64,000 nt of DNA from Cinclus cinclus. Its lineage: Eukaryota; Chordata; Aves; Passeriformes; Cinclidae. Location: the NCBI RefSeq assembly GCF_963662255.1, contig NC_085046.1, forward strand, positions 51,103,797-51,167,796, in the 5' to 3' direction. The notes under the pieces are model-generated. The model was not told the DNA's origin. It did not search any database and was given only the letters and a program-made list of their open reading frames with translations. This document shows positions 49,765 to 61,534 of the stretch, piece by piece (within the stretch, counting starts at the first letter, position 1; every line of letters starts with the position of its first letter). The position numbers and the translations under genes are program-made.

Positions 49765-51090
49765 TGTTGTAGCTTGGGTTTGCTAATTTTTAATATATTT
49801 ACTTTTTGTTGTGAAATAGCATCAGGAGTAGAAACAAAGCAGGTTCAAAACTTAACAGGGGATAAAGAAAAACTTTATTAACAACACAAAGAGAATAATA
49901 ATAATAATAATTTCAGAATATATCTTCAGACTACACCGTCTTTCACCTTTGTCACAGCTTAACTACAGAGACACTTCAGTCAATTTCCTTACTTAAATAA
50001 TCTTTTTCAGTTCACTTTAGGGAGAGGAGTTTCTTCTTTGTTTACCTACAAGAAACTTTTATCAAGAGAGGAAATAACCAGTTCTCTCCTGACTCCACTT
50101 TTCCATGAATAACAGCTTCCCAGGATCTGCTATCATGAATTTCCTCCCACTTCACAGCCTTCTGAGAGCTGAGTTGCAGGCCATGTTAAAAAGTCATGGG
50201 GTATTACTTTTAAGGATAACCTACTCAAAGACAAAAGTTATTTTCAGCTCACTTCTCTCTCTATTCATACATTATGCCCAGGAACAGAGATCCCCCTTTT
50301 TCCCTCGGGGCAAAGGATCTTCCAAACACTTTACACTTCACTCCACACCCCCAATGTCTTTTTTTTCATGGTTTAAAGGAATTTTTTTCATGTAATACAG
50401 TCCACCCCTATAACTTACAGAAAGATTTTTCAGCCAACCTTCATGGTGTCTCCTCATTCTCCTTCCATCTAAAAACTTAGCTTTTGCTTTACAGACTTTA
50501 GTGTATCCTTTCTGTTCTTCTTCCTCTCACCCAAGGAAGGATGGAAAGTCTGTAAGTCTTATCTGAGAATTGGAAAAAAAAAAAGTTAAAACCTCACCCA
50601 GAAGTTGCAGGGGCTGTGCCAGGCCATGCCGGAGCTGTGTCAGGATCTCAGGGTGCCCAGGCCACGCTGGAGGGTGCAGGTGGACGAAAACTGCAAAGTG
50701 CATCCAGAGGAGAAATGGGTGCCAAGGCCGTGTGTCCATGGCTTTCCCCCGGCGCTGCCCGCCCCCAGCTCCAGCCGCAGCCCGGGGGTTCTCCCTCTGC
50801 CCTGCCCAGCACACAAAGCCCTGGGGGCTCTCCCGAACCGGGCCCGGCTGCCTCCCCCCAGCCCGTGAGGGCGGCCGGGCGGGCTCGGCCACCCCAGGGC
50901 TGCTCCGAGCCGGGGCAGGGCAGGGCAGGGCCCCCCAGACACGGACACACCGGGAAAAGGGCGAGGATCGCAGCAATGGGCTCTCCTTCCCTTGGCCACT
51001 GGGGCCCCTGGTTAAAGACGGGGCCCAGCAGCCTCCAGAGCCCACCCCTGCTCGGGCTGCACTGGAAGTGGGCCTGGGCCAGGTCGGTGT
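49765..51090 (-). mobile_element. Probable ERV LTR, minus orientation, GC-rich 5' half
   Basis: The left boundary 'tgttgtagcttgggtttgct' and the next 150 bases are typical of the 3' end of a passerine LTR read in reverse. On the minus strand the polyadenylation signal AATAAA lies at 49879-49874, followed by 'gtttttctttatcccctg' and 'ttaagttttgaacctgc'. An (AAT)6 run sits at 49894-49911. The section 50590-51080 is very GC- and CpG-rich and would be U3. The right end is not defined, because I found neither a convincing ACA end nor a target-site duplication. The GC-rich half could instead be a host CpG island abutting a shorter LTR. Confidence 0.6.
50590..51080. promoter_or_regulatory. CpG island
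   Basis: About 490 bases are strikingly richer in G+C and CpG than the AT-rich surroundings, with motifs such as cccggcgctgccc, gggcggccgggcgggc and several GGGCGG/CCGCCC-like Sp1 boxes. All six frames are open for long spans, with frames of 172-178 codons on both strands, which is a composition effect. It may be the U3 promoter of the LTR listed above or an independent unmethylated promoter. Retained CpG suggests youth or lack of methylation. Confidence 0.75.
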
Positions 51091-52805
51091 TACCTTGTGA
51101 AAGGTTGGAAATGCACGAGAGCCTTCCTGGGGTTTACTTGCTTCAAATGTGATTCATGGAGCAAACGGACTTCTCCAGTTGGTTTCTCAGGCTGTCGACA
51201 ACTAAACCAGCCTCCAGTTGGTCCCATCAATTCACAGAGGAAGTTCTCATGGAGAAAAAGCTTCCTAGTGTGCCCTCCCATCAGGGTAAAACCAGCACAA
51301 GTCTTCTGATCTTCATATTAACTAACAATCATCAGTCTTACTGCTGAGGGCAGTATCTTGGGAACTGGCCTCTCTTTCTCCAAACAAACTATTCTTTCAA
51401 CCTTTTGTGATGCTCTTCAGGTATTTGTAAACACACATGCACTGCTGTTCATATTTCATTTGTAAAAATCTTCATATTTCCATGAAAAATACACCCATGT
51501 TTCTTTGACTCACAGATGTGTCCATTAATAAGAATATTCAGCAGCAGAAGATAGCAGTGCCAATGATTTACTGCCAGTCCTTCTTGTTTGAAATTGTTTA
51601 CAAACCTCAGGAACAAATATTAAAATATCCTTGTTTATTTTAGGGGAAATCAATGACTTGAGAGAAATGTGTTCTAATTCATATCTGCAATTACTCTCTA
51701 TTTTGGAGAAGACATTTTCTCCCCACTCAGCTATTTCTAACATAAGAAGCTAAGATGTTATGTTAAGATATTTAACTTCCTTAATCCCATAGTGCTCTGA
51801 AACTGCTGCTTTTTTGTCACTTTGACATATCACTCCTTTCAAAAATTTGCCTAAGCACAGTAATTATTTCAAATTACTCTTCTGACAATTGATTAGAACA
51901 GGTTCTGATGACAAAACAGTGGTTTTAATCAGGTTGAAAATTAGTTTGAATTCACAGTGCTTGAGAATAGGAAATGCTACTTGCTGTTATTAAACCAAGG
52001 AACACTTCATCGAAGTTATCAAAAATTATCAAAATCTAGGAGGTAGGTCACTGTTAGTCTTGGAGAACAGACTAAGCATGCAGACTATATTCTTATGGCT
52101 CTTCTCAGAAAAAGTACTGTGTGGCCTTTCAGCACTGCTAAATGAGAGTTAAGATTATTATTTCTCACACTTGGAAATAGAATTTATTTGTATATTTTTA
52201 AATATAAAACACTATTATCAAGCCAATTACATAAATCTACTGAAGTATGACACTGAATAAAATCTTTTTTAGCTAGTTTATACAAAGGTCCATATTCTGC
52301 TGAAAATTACTGTTATCACTCATACCAACCTTCTATGGAAGCCAATCAGTGTCTGTTTGTTGGATAAATACTTTAATATGTAGGCTGGGTAATTCTGAAT
52401 TGAAGTGTAAAGACACTTCAGATATAACACTAGTTAGCAAACTAAATGGATTTTAAATATCCTCATTGGTTGAGGGAGGAAACTGAAGGCATGAATGCTT
52501 CTTTAGTAAATCACTGTATGTCATCTCTCTTCTATAACAACCTTGTGAAAATTCCAGCTGTAAAGTACCTGCTTACACAGCTTGGTCAGCACTATATACA
52601 TGCTGAAGTGTTTTCCCTTGCTTCTACTGTTTCTGATGTAGGTTGGAGTCCTTGACCTTCTACAAGCGTCAAGTCTGTATTGCTGAGACATTTTCTCCTG
52701 GCTTTAAGACTGAAAAAATGGCATAAGAGAAGTTCAGATTTTTCTGTGTCATGTCTAAAGAAATCCTGAGGCTTCATCTTTAAATTAGCAAGTTAATGCA
52801 GAAGT
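51091..52805. other. Non-coding stretch, no gene seen
   Basis: Unassigned. The 69-codon plus-strand frame 52446-52655 looks protein-like in composition but matches no family I know. The first 200 bases may still belong to the retroviral element on the left. Confidence 0.45.
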
Positions 52806-53237
52806 CTCCCAGTTCCAGCTAGGACAGGGTTAATTTTTGCTGTAGGCAGGAGGAGGCATGGCTAGGACCTGGAGGTTATCCTGTAACACCTCACATCATT
52901 TTCCAGGGACAGGGGAAGGGGTCTCTACTTGGTCAGGGCAGCATAGCTGTGATTCATGGAAAACCAGGAACACATATGGTGACCATTCAGGTGTGAATCA
53001 TTTGCCTCTCATGAACACTCTATTATTTATATTGTTGCTGTTAACAATTGTTCTCATATTTCATTGCTGTTCCCAGTAAACTGAATTTATCTCAACCCAT
53101 GATCTTTACCTTCCAGTTCTCTCCAGTCTGCAGAATGAGGGAGAAGGAGAGAAAGCAGGGAGTGAGTGACCAGCTCATGGTTTAGAATGCTTCAACGGGA
53201 ACACTAAATTGGGGGATGATATTCCTAAACCATGACA
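52806..53237 (+). mobile_element. ERVL-type LTR, plus orientation, shortened
   Basis: It starts with 'cagctaggacagggttaatt', the usual opening of the avian ERVL-type LTR, continues with 'ggacctggaggttatcctgt', and ends with 'ctgaatttatctcaaccc', 'gggagtgagtgaccagctca' and 'aaaccatgaca' at 53237. At about 430 bases it is shorter than the relative at 44.6 kb, so an internal deletion or a different U3 variant is inferred. No clear target-site duplication and no viral genes are present. Confidence 0.85.
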
Positions 53238-53625
53238 GGAAGGAATCCAGCATTTTTCTGAACTGAATGCCTCTCTGTTCATTCCTCAGAATGAATTACA
53301 GCTATCTGAGTCTGCACAGCCTGCTTCACCTCCTCTCTGATCAAACTGATGCTGCTTCAAAACTGCTTTGCCTTCATAAGGTCCATCCTGAATCTCTGTT
53401 TTTGGAGAGGAATTCAAGCTGCCCATAATATGTCAATGTAGGCAGCACTGTTGACTAGTAACAGAAATATAAGCACTAATTACTCCTGCAGGACTTAAGC
53501 CTCAAAAATTCAGTCTGGAGATCCTGTCACACCAGAAGGTTCCAGTAAAAGCCTTAAAAGAGAGCAGCGGCATCTCCTCCCTTCTCATACTTCCACCTCC
53601 CACCATACTGCCTTATAGATTTTGA
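53238..53625. other. Short non-coding stretch
   Basis: Nothing is recognised between the LTR and the promoter-like block. Confidence 0.5.
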
Positions 53626-53815
53626 TGTGGGTTTTGTTAGGGTACTGGGCTTTTTTTCCCATGTTTTCCCAAGGCTTCTGTGCCTGAATCAGCTTCTACA
53701 GAAAAGCAAAGAATGTTATGCTCTCAGAAAAAGGCTGCCGGAAGTCTCCTGAAGACCAACACTATAAAGCTGGGGAATGTCACTGATAGTGGAGATAGGA
53801 ATGTGGCTGGCTGGC

Positions 53816-53972
53816 TGCGCACCAGCCAGTTTCAGTAAGGCCTCTTCTCCTTTTATAGATCAGTGGCACATGCGGTTAATCCTCATTGGTCGAGCTCGTT
53901 GCCAACCAGCCAATAGCAGCCTGAATCTGCCGCGGCCTGGGCTGGCTCTCCAAGCGGCCCTGCTGGTCGAGT
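53816..53972 (-). promoter_or_regulatory. CCAAT/CCAAT/TATA promoter-like block, minus strand
   Basis: Read on the minus strand, a CpG-rich segment with a CCGCGG (53930-53935) is followed by ATTGG (CCAAT on the plus strand, 53910-53914), then CCAAT (53889-53885), then a TATA box ctataaaagg (53858-53849). The two CCAAT boxes are inverted and 20 bases apart, as in NF-Y promoters, and the TATA box lies about 27 bases further on. Eight CpGs occur in about 155 bases of otherwise CpG-poor DNA. A transcript would start near 53820 and run to lower coordinates. It could be a host promoter or the U3 of an unrecognised LTR, since TGTGG at 53626 and CCACA ending at 54070 could be its ends. No product is recognised. 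Confidence 0.5.
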
Positions 53973-54070
53973 TACATCAGGAAGGCAATCATGTGAGCAG
54001 CAACATTTCAGTTTTAAAGTTGGGATCATTTATGACTGTGGGACCTCCAGGCCATCTGTAGGCCACCACA

Positions 54071-56171
54071 GGGGAAGGCTGGCTACCCCAGCCTTGTTTT
54101 AACCACCTCTCTACTGCAAGAATATTTCAGAGGAGGAGCACATGAGCTCTTAGGGGTGCCATCTGCAGCTCATTATCTTTTCTCTCCCTTCTCCCTCAGC
54201 ATAGGTTTTGAGGACCATATTGACCTGAATTTATGACTGCTTGCGTCTATCTACTGATCAGAAAACTGATCAGTGTTATCTTGTAGCATAGTTACAGTAA
54301 ATCTTAACTTGAGTAACTACCACAGTACTTGACTTGCTTCTCTTAATTAGAGGCTTGCAAGCAGCTGTCTCAGCTCTCCTGTTAGCTACACTCCTGGTTG
54401 TCTGGAGCCACGTGATATCCTCGTACACCTTTGTATAATCAAGGCTGTGTGGCATTTACTATTTTTATTTTATCAACAAACTAAGACCAACCTTCACCTC
54501 TTCTCTGTATATCCATTTTATATTATGTTCTTGTCCAGTGCCTGTGGATAAAACTGCAGCAGGCACAGAAAAGGTGAGATGTCCTCCTATCTAAATTGTT
54601 CACATGCATTAGTTAAAAGCTACCTGACCTCTGAGGTACCTCACTAGCAAACTCTTTTCCTTCACACTTCTTTTTTACCTCTTCATTGTTTTCTATTTTT
54701 GAGCTAATTTTCTATCCTAAAGCTATTGTTTCAACCTGTGTACCATAACTCTCTGCCTTATTCAATTATCTTCAGTGTGGAATCTTATTACTCTCTGAAA
54801 ATATAAGTGCATGAAACACTGCAGTTCCCTAACTCCTGCTGCAGCAGTATTATCTCTTAAGAATGAAAGCGAGTTAGTTTAAGCAGGACTCTTAAGGGTC
54901 CACAATGGATATTTAGAATCAAATTATTCACATGAAAGTCTTCATTAAATGTCCTTCATATAATTTCTTCACCTATCCCCCTTTTTCCTTAACTGTGCTA
55001 ACCAGGCTGTAATTTGTTTGCCATAATACATTTTGAGGCTTTTTTTGTTCAATAGTAATTGTAGAGTTCCTGTTTTCCAGTCCTCTGGAGTATGTCCTGT
55101 GAAGAAAAAAACAAAGCTCTGTCTCCTTTGTCCTCTGCAAAGTTTGGAGCAAAATAACTGTTAACAAATCTGCCATCTTCATCCTTGTTGCCAATTCCCT
55201 ACTATCACTTTTTAGTGGACCAATTTTCTCTTTTATGATCTGTCAAGTGAAAATATATGTGAAAAGTCCTTTATTTTAGTTGAGCATTGCCTGGCAATTT
55301 GGATGTTTGGTTTCCTTATTTTACACGTTTAACCAGAAAGAAACATGCTGCCATTTACCCTGGTAACAGAAGTTAGTAGCTATTGAATTAATCAGAAATG
55401 TTATAGATTGCTACTTGAATGAATGTTCTTTATCATAACCCGTGCTATAATAAAGTGCTGAGATATTTCCCACCTTTCTCATCAAAAAGCTCTGTTCTCT
55501 ACAAGGCTGATATAAACAGATGATCTTCTGGGGGACTATTCCTGCCTTTGTAACATATGAAGGGCTGTAGAGGGAATGGGTGGCAGTCTGTTGGAGAGTA
55601 CGGAAGCTTGAAAAAGTAGATAATATCAATTACTCTCTGTATCTGTCAAATTGAATAGAGAAATCAATTTACATTTAATAACACAATTCCTTCAACAGCT
55701 ATGAGAATCAGAACAGACCCCCAGCTTAGCTGCTTCACCACATGTTCACCTGGAGCTCTTTTATGGGAAAGCAATGGTACTTATGAGATCAGCACATGTT
55801 AGATCCCACTGAATTTACCAGTTTCCATACAAAATGGAAGACAGATGCTTAAAAGTAATAAGCTTATAAAAATCAGGCTTATTTTCTATGTTCTTTCATA
55901 GGATAAAGTTATGAAAGAAGACGACTTTCAAAACCTTGACAAACATGGAACATATTATTATGCATTTTGTAGAGGGGAGTTGTCCTCTTTAGCATGATAC
56001 TTTAAAGCTTGTTTTGCTCTATTTCAGCAATTTTAGAGAATCTTTAGCACTGTCCCTACTGACAGAGTGGGGAAGAGGAATCTGCAATTCTTACACAGGA
56101 AACATAAGCACTATATCCTCAGTCAGAGATTCTTTGGAAATTTATTCAGGTTTTGCTGTTGTCCTTCTGAT
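54071..56171. other. Non-coding stretch, no gene seen
   Basis: Unassigned T-rich DNA. Frames are at most 73 codons and no repeat family is recognised. Confidence 0.55.
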
Positions 56172-56605
56172 ACAGAATCACAGAATATCCTGAGTCAGGA
56201 GGGACCCACAAGGATCAATCCAAATCTTGGCCCAGCACAGGACACCCCGAGAGTCACACCATGTGCCTGAGAGCATTGTCCAAATGCTTCTTGAGCTCTG
56301 TCAGGCTTGGTGCTGTGACAGCATCCTGGGGAGCATGTGCCAGTGTCCAACCACCCTCTGGGGAGAGAAGATTTTTCTAATATCCAACCTAAACCTTCCC
56401 TGACAAAATTTCAGGCCTCAAGTTCTTTCACTAGTCACCACAAAGCAGTGACCAGTGCCTGCCCTTGCTTTTCACATCACTAGGCAGTTGTAGACTGCAG
56501 GGGGTCTCCCCGCAGTCTCCTCCAGGTAGAATAGATCAAGTGACCTCAGCCACTCCTCATACAGCTTTCCCTCAAGGCTCTTCACCATCTTCATTTCCCT
56601 CCAAC
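56172..56605 (-). mobile_element. CR1 LINE 3' end, minus orientation
   Basis: The element begins on the plus strand with 'acagaatcacagaat', the reverse of the ATTCTGTG tail, then 'gagggacccacaagga', 'ccaaatgcttcttgagctct', 'gccagtgtccaaccaccctc', and the reverse of the ORF2 C-terminal region ('atccaacctaaaccttccct'). It ends near 'cttcaccatcttcatttccc'. It is about 430 bases long, 5'-truncated and diverged, with no intact reading frame. Confidence 0.92.
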
Positions 56606-57239
56606 ATATCAGCTTCCTGACAGGTACTCCTCTCAAAATCACAAATCTTGCTAAAAATAGAACTTAGACTATTATATTTAAATGTTAATCCAAAGAAGAT
56701 ATGACATTTTTCTGTCAGAACAATTTTGTCAAAGAATGCTGATTTTTGGTAGTATTAGAAACATCCTTAATAGCTTTTGTCAAGATGATTAATAACAAAA
56801 CCGGATTTCTTAGGTATGGAAAAATAGCTTTGTTCTGACTTCTGTACAAAGTTACAATGCAGCATAATAATGCTAAATTCAAAAATATCTCAAATGATTA
56901 ATGGATAGCATGGCTAAATGTATTCTCACGAAACTTGCAGAGGGCTACCACCCAAAGGAACCTCAAAAGGATAGGGGAGTGGATTTGCAGAAACATTGTA
57001 AGTCTAGTAAAACCACCAGACTGGCAGGGAATAAGTCTATATGTACAATAGTGCATGTGTAGATGAATCTGGAGAATTTTCTGCATGCTCTTGTGGCAGT
57101 CAGAATTGATCCTACTTGATGTAGGAGGCTGTGTTGGCCAGGATGCAATTGCTGGGTTGAGGGCAGGGACTGTTCCCTATTCTCCAGCATTTGTGTGTTG
57201 AAGGTACTAAGCCTGGTTTTGCCTCTTCCCACTAGTAGA
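56606..57239. other. Non-coding stretch between two CR1 copies
   Basis: AT-rich and unassigned. The part from about 57090 may be the diverged upstream portion of the CR1 that follows. The overlapping minus-strand frames here are not recognised as coding. Confidence 0.45.
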
Positions 57240-57703
57240 GACTAACAAAGTGGAGCCAGTCCAGTGGACAGCTGCCAGGACAGTGAAGGGGCTGGATGAT
57301 GTGACATACTGCGAAGAAGACTGAAGGTCCAGGGGCTGTTTATCCTGGAGAAGAAAAGGCATTTGAGGGGATCTTCTGTTACCTGTAGGAGTCTTGTTAG
57401 AGAAGATGGAAGACAGGGTGTTCTCTGAGGTGCACAAGACATTGATGGTTAGTTGTTGCAAACTACTGCAAGGAAAATCATGGGTTATAAAGCAAAACTT
57501 TCATTATAGTCATTGGTCACTTTGATAATTCACATTGGTCAAATACTGGAACAAGTCATCTGAAGAGGCTTTAGAACTTAAGAGCTTGACTGGGCAAGGC
57601 CTGGGTAGCCTCACTTGACTCTGAAGTCAGCCTTACTTCGAGCATAAAGTGAGATTAGATGGCATTTGAAAGTTCTTTTCAATCTAAATAACTCTAAGAA
57701 AAG
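57240..57703 (+). mobile_element. CR1 LINE 3' end, plus orientation, old
   Basis: Blocks follow CR1 order: 'gagccagtccagtggac', 'tatcctggagaagaaaagg', 'gtgttctctgaggtgcac', 'aaatactggaacaagtc', 'cttgactgggcaaggcct', 'gattagatggcatttgaa' and 'ttcaatctaaataactct'. It is a different CR1 subfamily from the copy at 18.5 kb, with many substitutions and small insertions and no clear octamer tail. Minus-strand frames of 66-89 codons here are shadows. Confidence 0.85.
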
Positions 57704-60700
57704 TTGTGGTAAAGTTTGATACAGAACTTGATCAAAATTTTAGTAATATGGATTTTTGTTGTTGTTGTTGATTTTCCAGAATGGGAAGAAATGTTTATAA
57801 TTCTACAAACAAAGGCAATTGCTGCAAAACTTTCCTATCAAAATTGTAGTAAGGTTGCTCCTGATTCAATTTTAAAATTGTCACAAATATAAATGAGTTT
57901 AAATATGATACTTCTATGTCTCTTTTAGTTCAAGCAAATAGTATGTTGTCATATACCAGTGATAAATGTGCATCTTCCTCCTATTTCAATCCATGATATA
58001 CTAAAAAGCAGTAAAATGAGTTCTGCAGTTGAACTCCAATTTGTTAATCATGTTTCCTAGGGCAGTCCTCACAGACCACAAGAGATGGCAATCCTGCTGT
58101 GCTAAGTGCTCTACCAGCATATTGTATTGTTTTATATTACAGAAAATGTAATTTTTCCTAATCACTTGACATCTGGAGCTCTATAAAACAAAAAATAAAA
58201 GTAAATTTTTTTTTGGCCCAAGTAGTGGGTGTGAGTAGCCAATGAATATTTTTTTATTGTTAGTCCAAAACCAGACTTATTTGTGTGCATGTTCATGAAA
58301 ATCTTAGGGTTCATTTTAAATAGAAATATTAATAAATGTGTATTGGAATTAAGAATCTGCATGTAATGGTTTGTATTTGGTAGGTTATGTAAATTAAAAG
58401 GTATTATTCTTGGATCCTGTTTGAGAGCTTAATACAGTTTATATATCACAAAAAATGTGTATTGCAACCAGCTGTAAATTGTGCTTTAAAAGTTGTACTA
58501 GTTCTACAAGTTAACTTAGAAGGTTGCATCTTGTATTGCAGCACTTGCTTTTAATAGAGAAGGCTGAAAGTATTTTCAAGATCAAGGTTATTTACTGAAG
58601 CAATTTGAGAATACTTTTAATGAGGTATGGATAAGAGGATTCTTCATACTCTTGGAGAATTCATAAATAGGGAAAAATATTATGAATCAATTACTTGGGT
58701 CTCTGAAAGATCAGAATACAAGCAAAGATCAACCCTGTTTTATTTTTACTTTTAGACCAGTATTCTCTCTAGGATGCAGCTATGCTCTACAGGAACACAC
58801 CCAAGTATTAGTTGTTTAACTGGCAAAGGAGGCAGGGCCCTTGACAGTTGTTTAAGGAAATCCAAGTGAATTTTAATTTATTTTACAAAGAAAAAGTTCT
58901 ATTAGTCGGTACTTATTAATATTGCTAATCTAGAAGGCAGTGTTTAAAAAAAACAAAAAAAAATTTTAAGAAAAGAAACAGTTGGTGCTGAAAGTGCAGA
59001 TAAAGTAAGGAGTAAGAAATATTATACTCTTGCATCTTAGCTTTGATGGAAGTCCTTGCCAAAGACTGTTTCAGTGAAGTTTAAGAAACAGAGGGCAAAC
59101 TTCCAGAGAACCTAACCTCGAACTGGGGAAGGAATTTTGAAGTGTGTACTTCGTAAAAATGAACAAGGTCAGACAAAGTAATTGTGAGATCAGCAGAGTC
59201 ACAGAAGTGACAGTAGGCAGGAACTAAGAATGAGTTATTTAATCATACTCACAGTGTGATATGGGGAGTGATATGTGTAAGCCAGAAGAGAATGAAATAT
59301 TAAACAGGAGAATCAAGGGGTGGAAGCAGGTAAGAGGCATCCTAAAAACTGGAACAAGTGGAAGAGAGAAAGAGGAAAAAGAGAGCAGATGAGGAATATC
59401 TGTTTTGGAGAAAGTGTTATAGAAGAAAAATGGGAAAGAGAAGCAAATGAGGGTAAAGACAAGAATATTTTTTTCACTTTTGTGTGTAGGGAGGGAAATT
59501 AGCAGATAAATGAACCAGAAATTCAAAAAACTTAGCATCCAGGATTCAGTAAATTTAAACAAATTGCAGATGTTTTCTCAGAAAGAATTTTTTTTATAAT
59601 GGAGTAAGTCAGCATATTTATGGGATTTCCTCAAACACTGCAGCATACCATGAATAAAGGAAGTTTATTTTGGAACAGAGGGTTTTGCCAAAAACCTGAA
59701 ATAGTGCTCCTTTTATCATCAGCAAATGCCAAAGTTTGGGGAGATTGAACAGCTCTCTCATCAAAAGAGAGCACTGAAAGCAGATGCCAGCTCATCAGTG
59801 CAGCTGAGCTGAAGTCAGTAGGGTTGGATTGAAGAGTGGGGGTATATAAAAAGGGGCTTGCTGGATAGTGGTGGAAGGGGGTTGTCAATGAGAGAATTTG
59901 GCAGCAGAGAAGACCAACTGAGGAAGTTTGGAAAACTTAGAAAAGCAGCCACAGTTAAGTTTCTGAGTCACTGAATGGCAGAAGATAAATTATTTTCCTT
60001 CTTATGTGAAACTCCATTTTACAGTTGGTTTTACTCTTGTCTGTATATATTCTACTGGTTAAATGCTGTACAAGAGCATCACTGCTCACATCTTTAGAGA
60101 TTTAATTCACAAATAAAACTAGTTGAAAGCAATTTGTTGTCTTGCCAGTACCAGCTTCTGCTTTCAAGTAGCTCTGGCCTAGATACTCCTCATTCTCTTC
60201 TACAGAGTTGAATATCTGTATTCCTTGTAGATGTTTTTGTTCCCTCTCACCCTCTACAATGCAGATGACCCCAACTATATATTCCATAAAGTCTTTTCTA
60301 ATGCCTTTCCCAGAGTGCCAGAGCTTCTTCTGGTGATGGCTGTCTTTTCCGCAGCTGGTTGATGGTTTATTCTCATCATAAGGTTAAAGTACTTAGCCTG
60401 CCTGAAGAAATGCATAAGAATCAATGAAGATGACTTAACAAGGACACAGCTACCTGAGAAGAAAGGCTTATCATCAAGGAGATTAAAAAGTGCTATCAAG
60501 TCTTATTCTAGAGGTGCCGGTCTTCAGTGCAGTGTTATTCTGATTAATTTGATAACAAAAAAGCCCTGTACCATCAGTCTTGTTGCAGAGACCTCCAAGA
60601 CCAGTAGGATGCTTTGTCTGCAGGAGCCTGGTTTGTAGTGAAGCACACAGACCTTCTTAGCACTGGTCTGAAAATGGCCACATCCAGCCTGGGCATCTGC

Positions 60701-61473
60701 TGATCTGGGCCCAATCACAAGGAAGATTTGGTCTGGTGCTCGCTTGTAGCTGAAGGCATCACTGAGGTAAATGCACTGCTCTCCCATTAGACCAGAGTAA
60801 CATAGTGAATGCCACCTGGAATACGTTTATGCTACTGGCATTAAATTTCTCAGACAACTAGACAGCTGGAGGCTGTTTTCCTTCCACAATGTCAGGATTT
60901 GTCTTCTGCTTCAGATTTATACAGGAAAAAAAATGGTAGCAAAGAAACACAGAACTGCATTTCTTAACTCCAGTCTACTTTTTTTTTTTTAGCACTTGAA
61001 GTCATTATCAAGTGTATATATATTCTGTTACAAATTACATTCTTCGATTTGTTTAAATTCAGATCCCCATCACTGATTTTCAACTTGCTTATCTAGCAGC
61101 ACTATGCAGTCTGTGTGTAAGTAATGGCAGCTTTTTGGTCCAGGAACTCCCTTAGCAAAGGAAAAATTTGGACTGATATTTCCAGTCACTGAGGTCTTGC
61201 ATCCTTTTTATCCCCTCATGGCACAGAATTGTTCTTTCTCAGCTGCATGTGGAAAAGCAATTGAAATACACTGAGCACTGAGGAATCTAAAAAGATGTCC
61301 TGTTAAAAATGATGGCACAGAAGAGCCTGCCCTCAAAGTTTTATGTTAGGACAAGATTTTAAGGGTTTAGTTATTGGCAGGTGCTGTGTCTTCACCAAGT
61401 AGATGGGATCAATAACGCCTTCTAAATATATACCTCCCTTACTTTTACAACTGTACTTCTAGATTTGGAGGAC
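57704..61473. other. Non-coding stretch, no gene seen
   Basis: Mostly AT-rich unassigned DNA. Adjacent minus-strand frames at 60102-60287, 60275-60499 and 60524-60787 look somewhat protein-like but match no family I know (see findings). A plus-strand TATA-like 'tatataaaaagg' near 59843 has no gene downstream. Confidence 0.45.
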
Positions 61474-61476
61474 TGT

Positions 61477-61521
<45 letters not shown>

Positions 61522-61534
61522 TGTGTGTGTGTGT
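61474..61534. repeat. (TG)n microsatellite, interrupted
   Basis: About 60 bases of TG dinucleotide are interrupted by CTG and by a GCGCG in the right third. It is probably length-polymorphic and can adopt Z-DNA. No function is implied. Confidence 0.95.

Noticed and set aside
50527..51152. Overlapping 172-178-codon frames on both strands as GC-rich protein genes
   Set aside because: All six frames are open because stop codons are rare in GC-rich DNA. No domain is visible, and the region is a CpG island or LTR.
59840..59860. Plus-strand TATA box tatataaaaagg as a promoter
   Set aside because: No CpG enrichment, no CCAAT or GC box and no gene downstream, and such strings are common in AT-rich DNA.
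60102..60287. GTGKT as a Walker A motif of an ATPase
   Set aside because: There is one short match in a 61-codon frame without the flanking strand-helix pattern, Walker B or other ATPase motifs.
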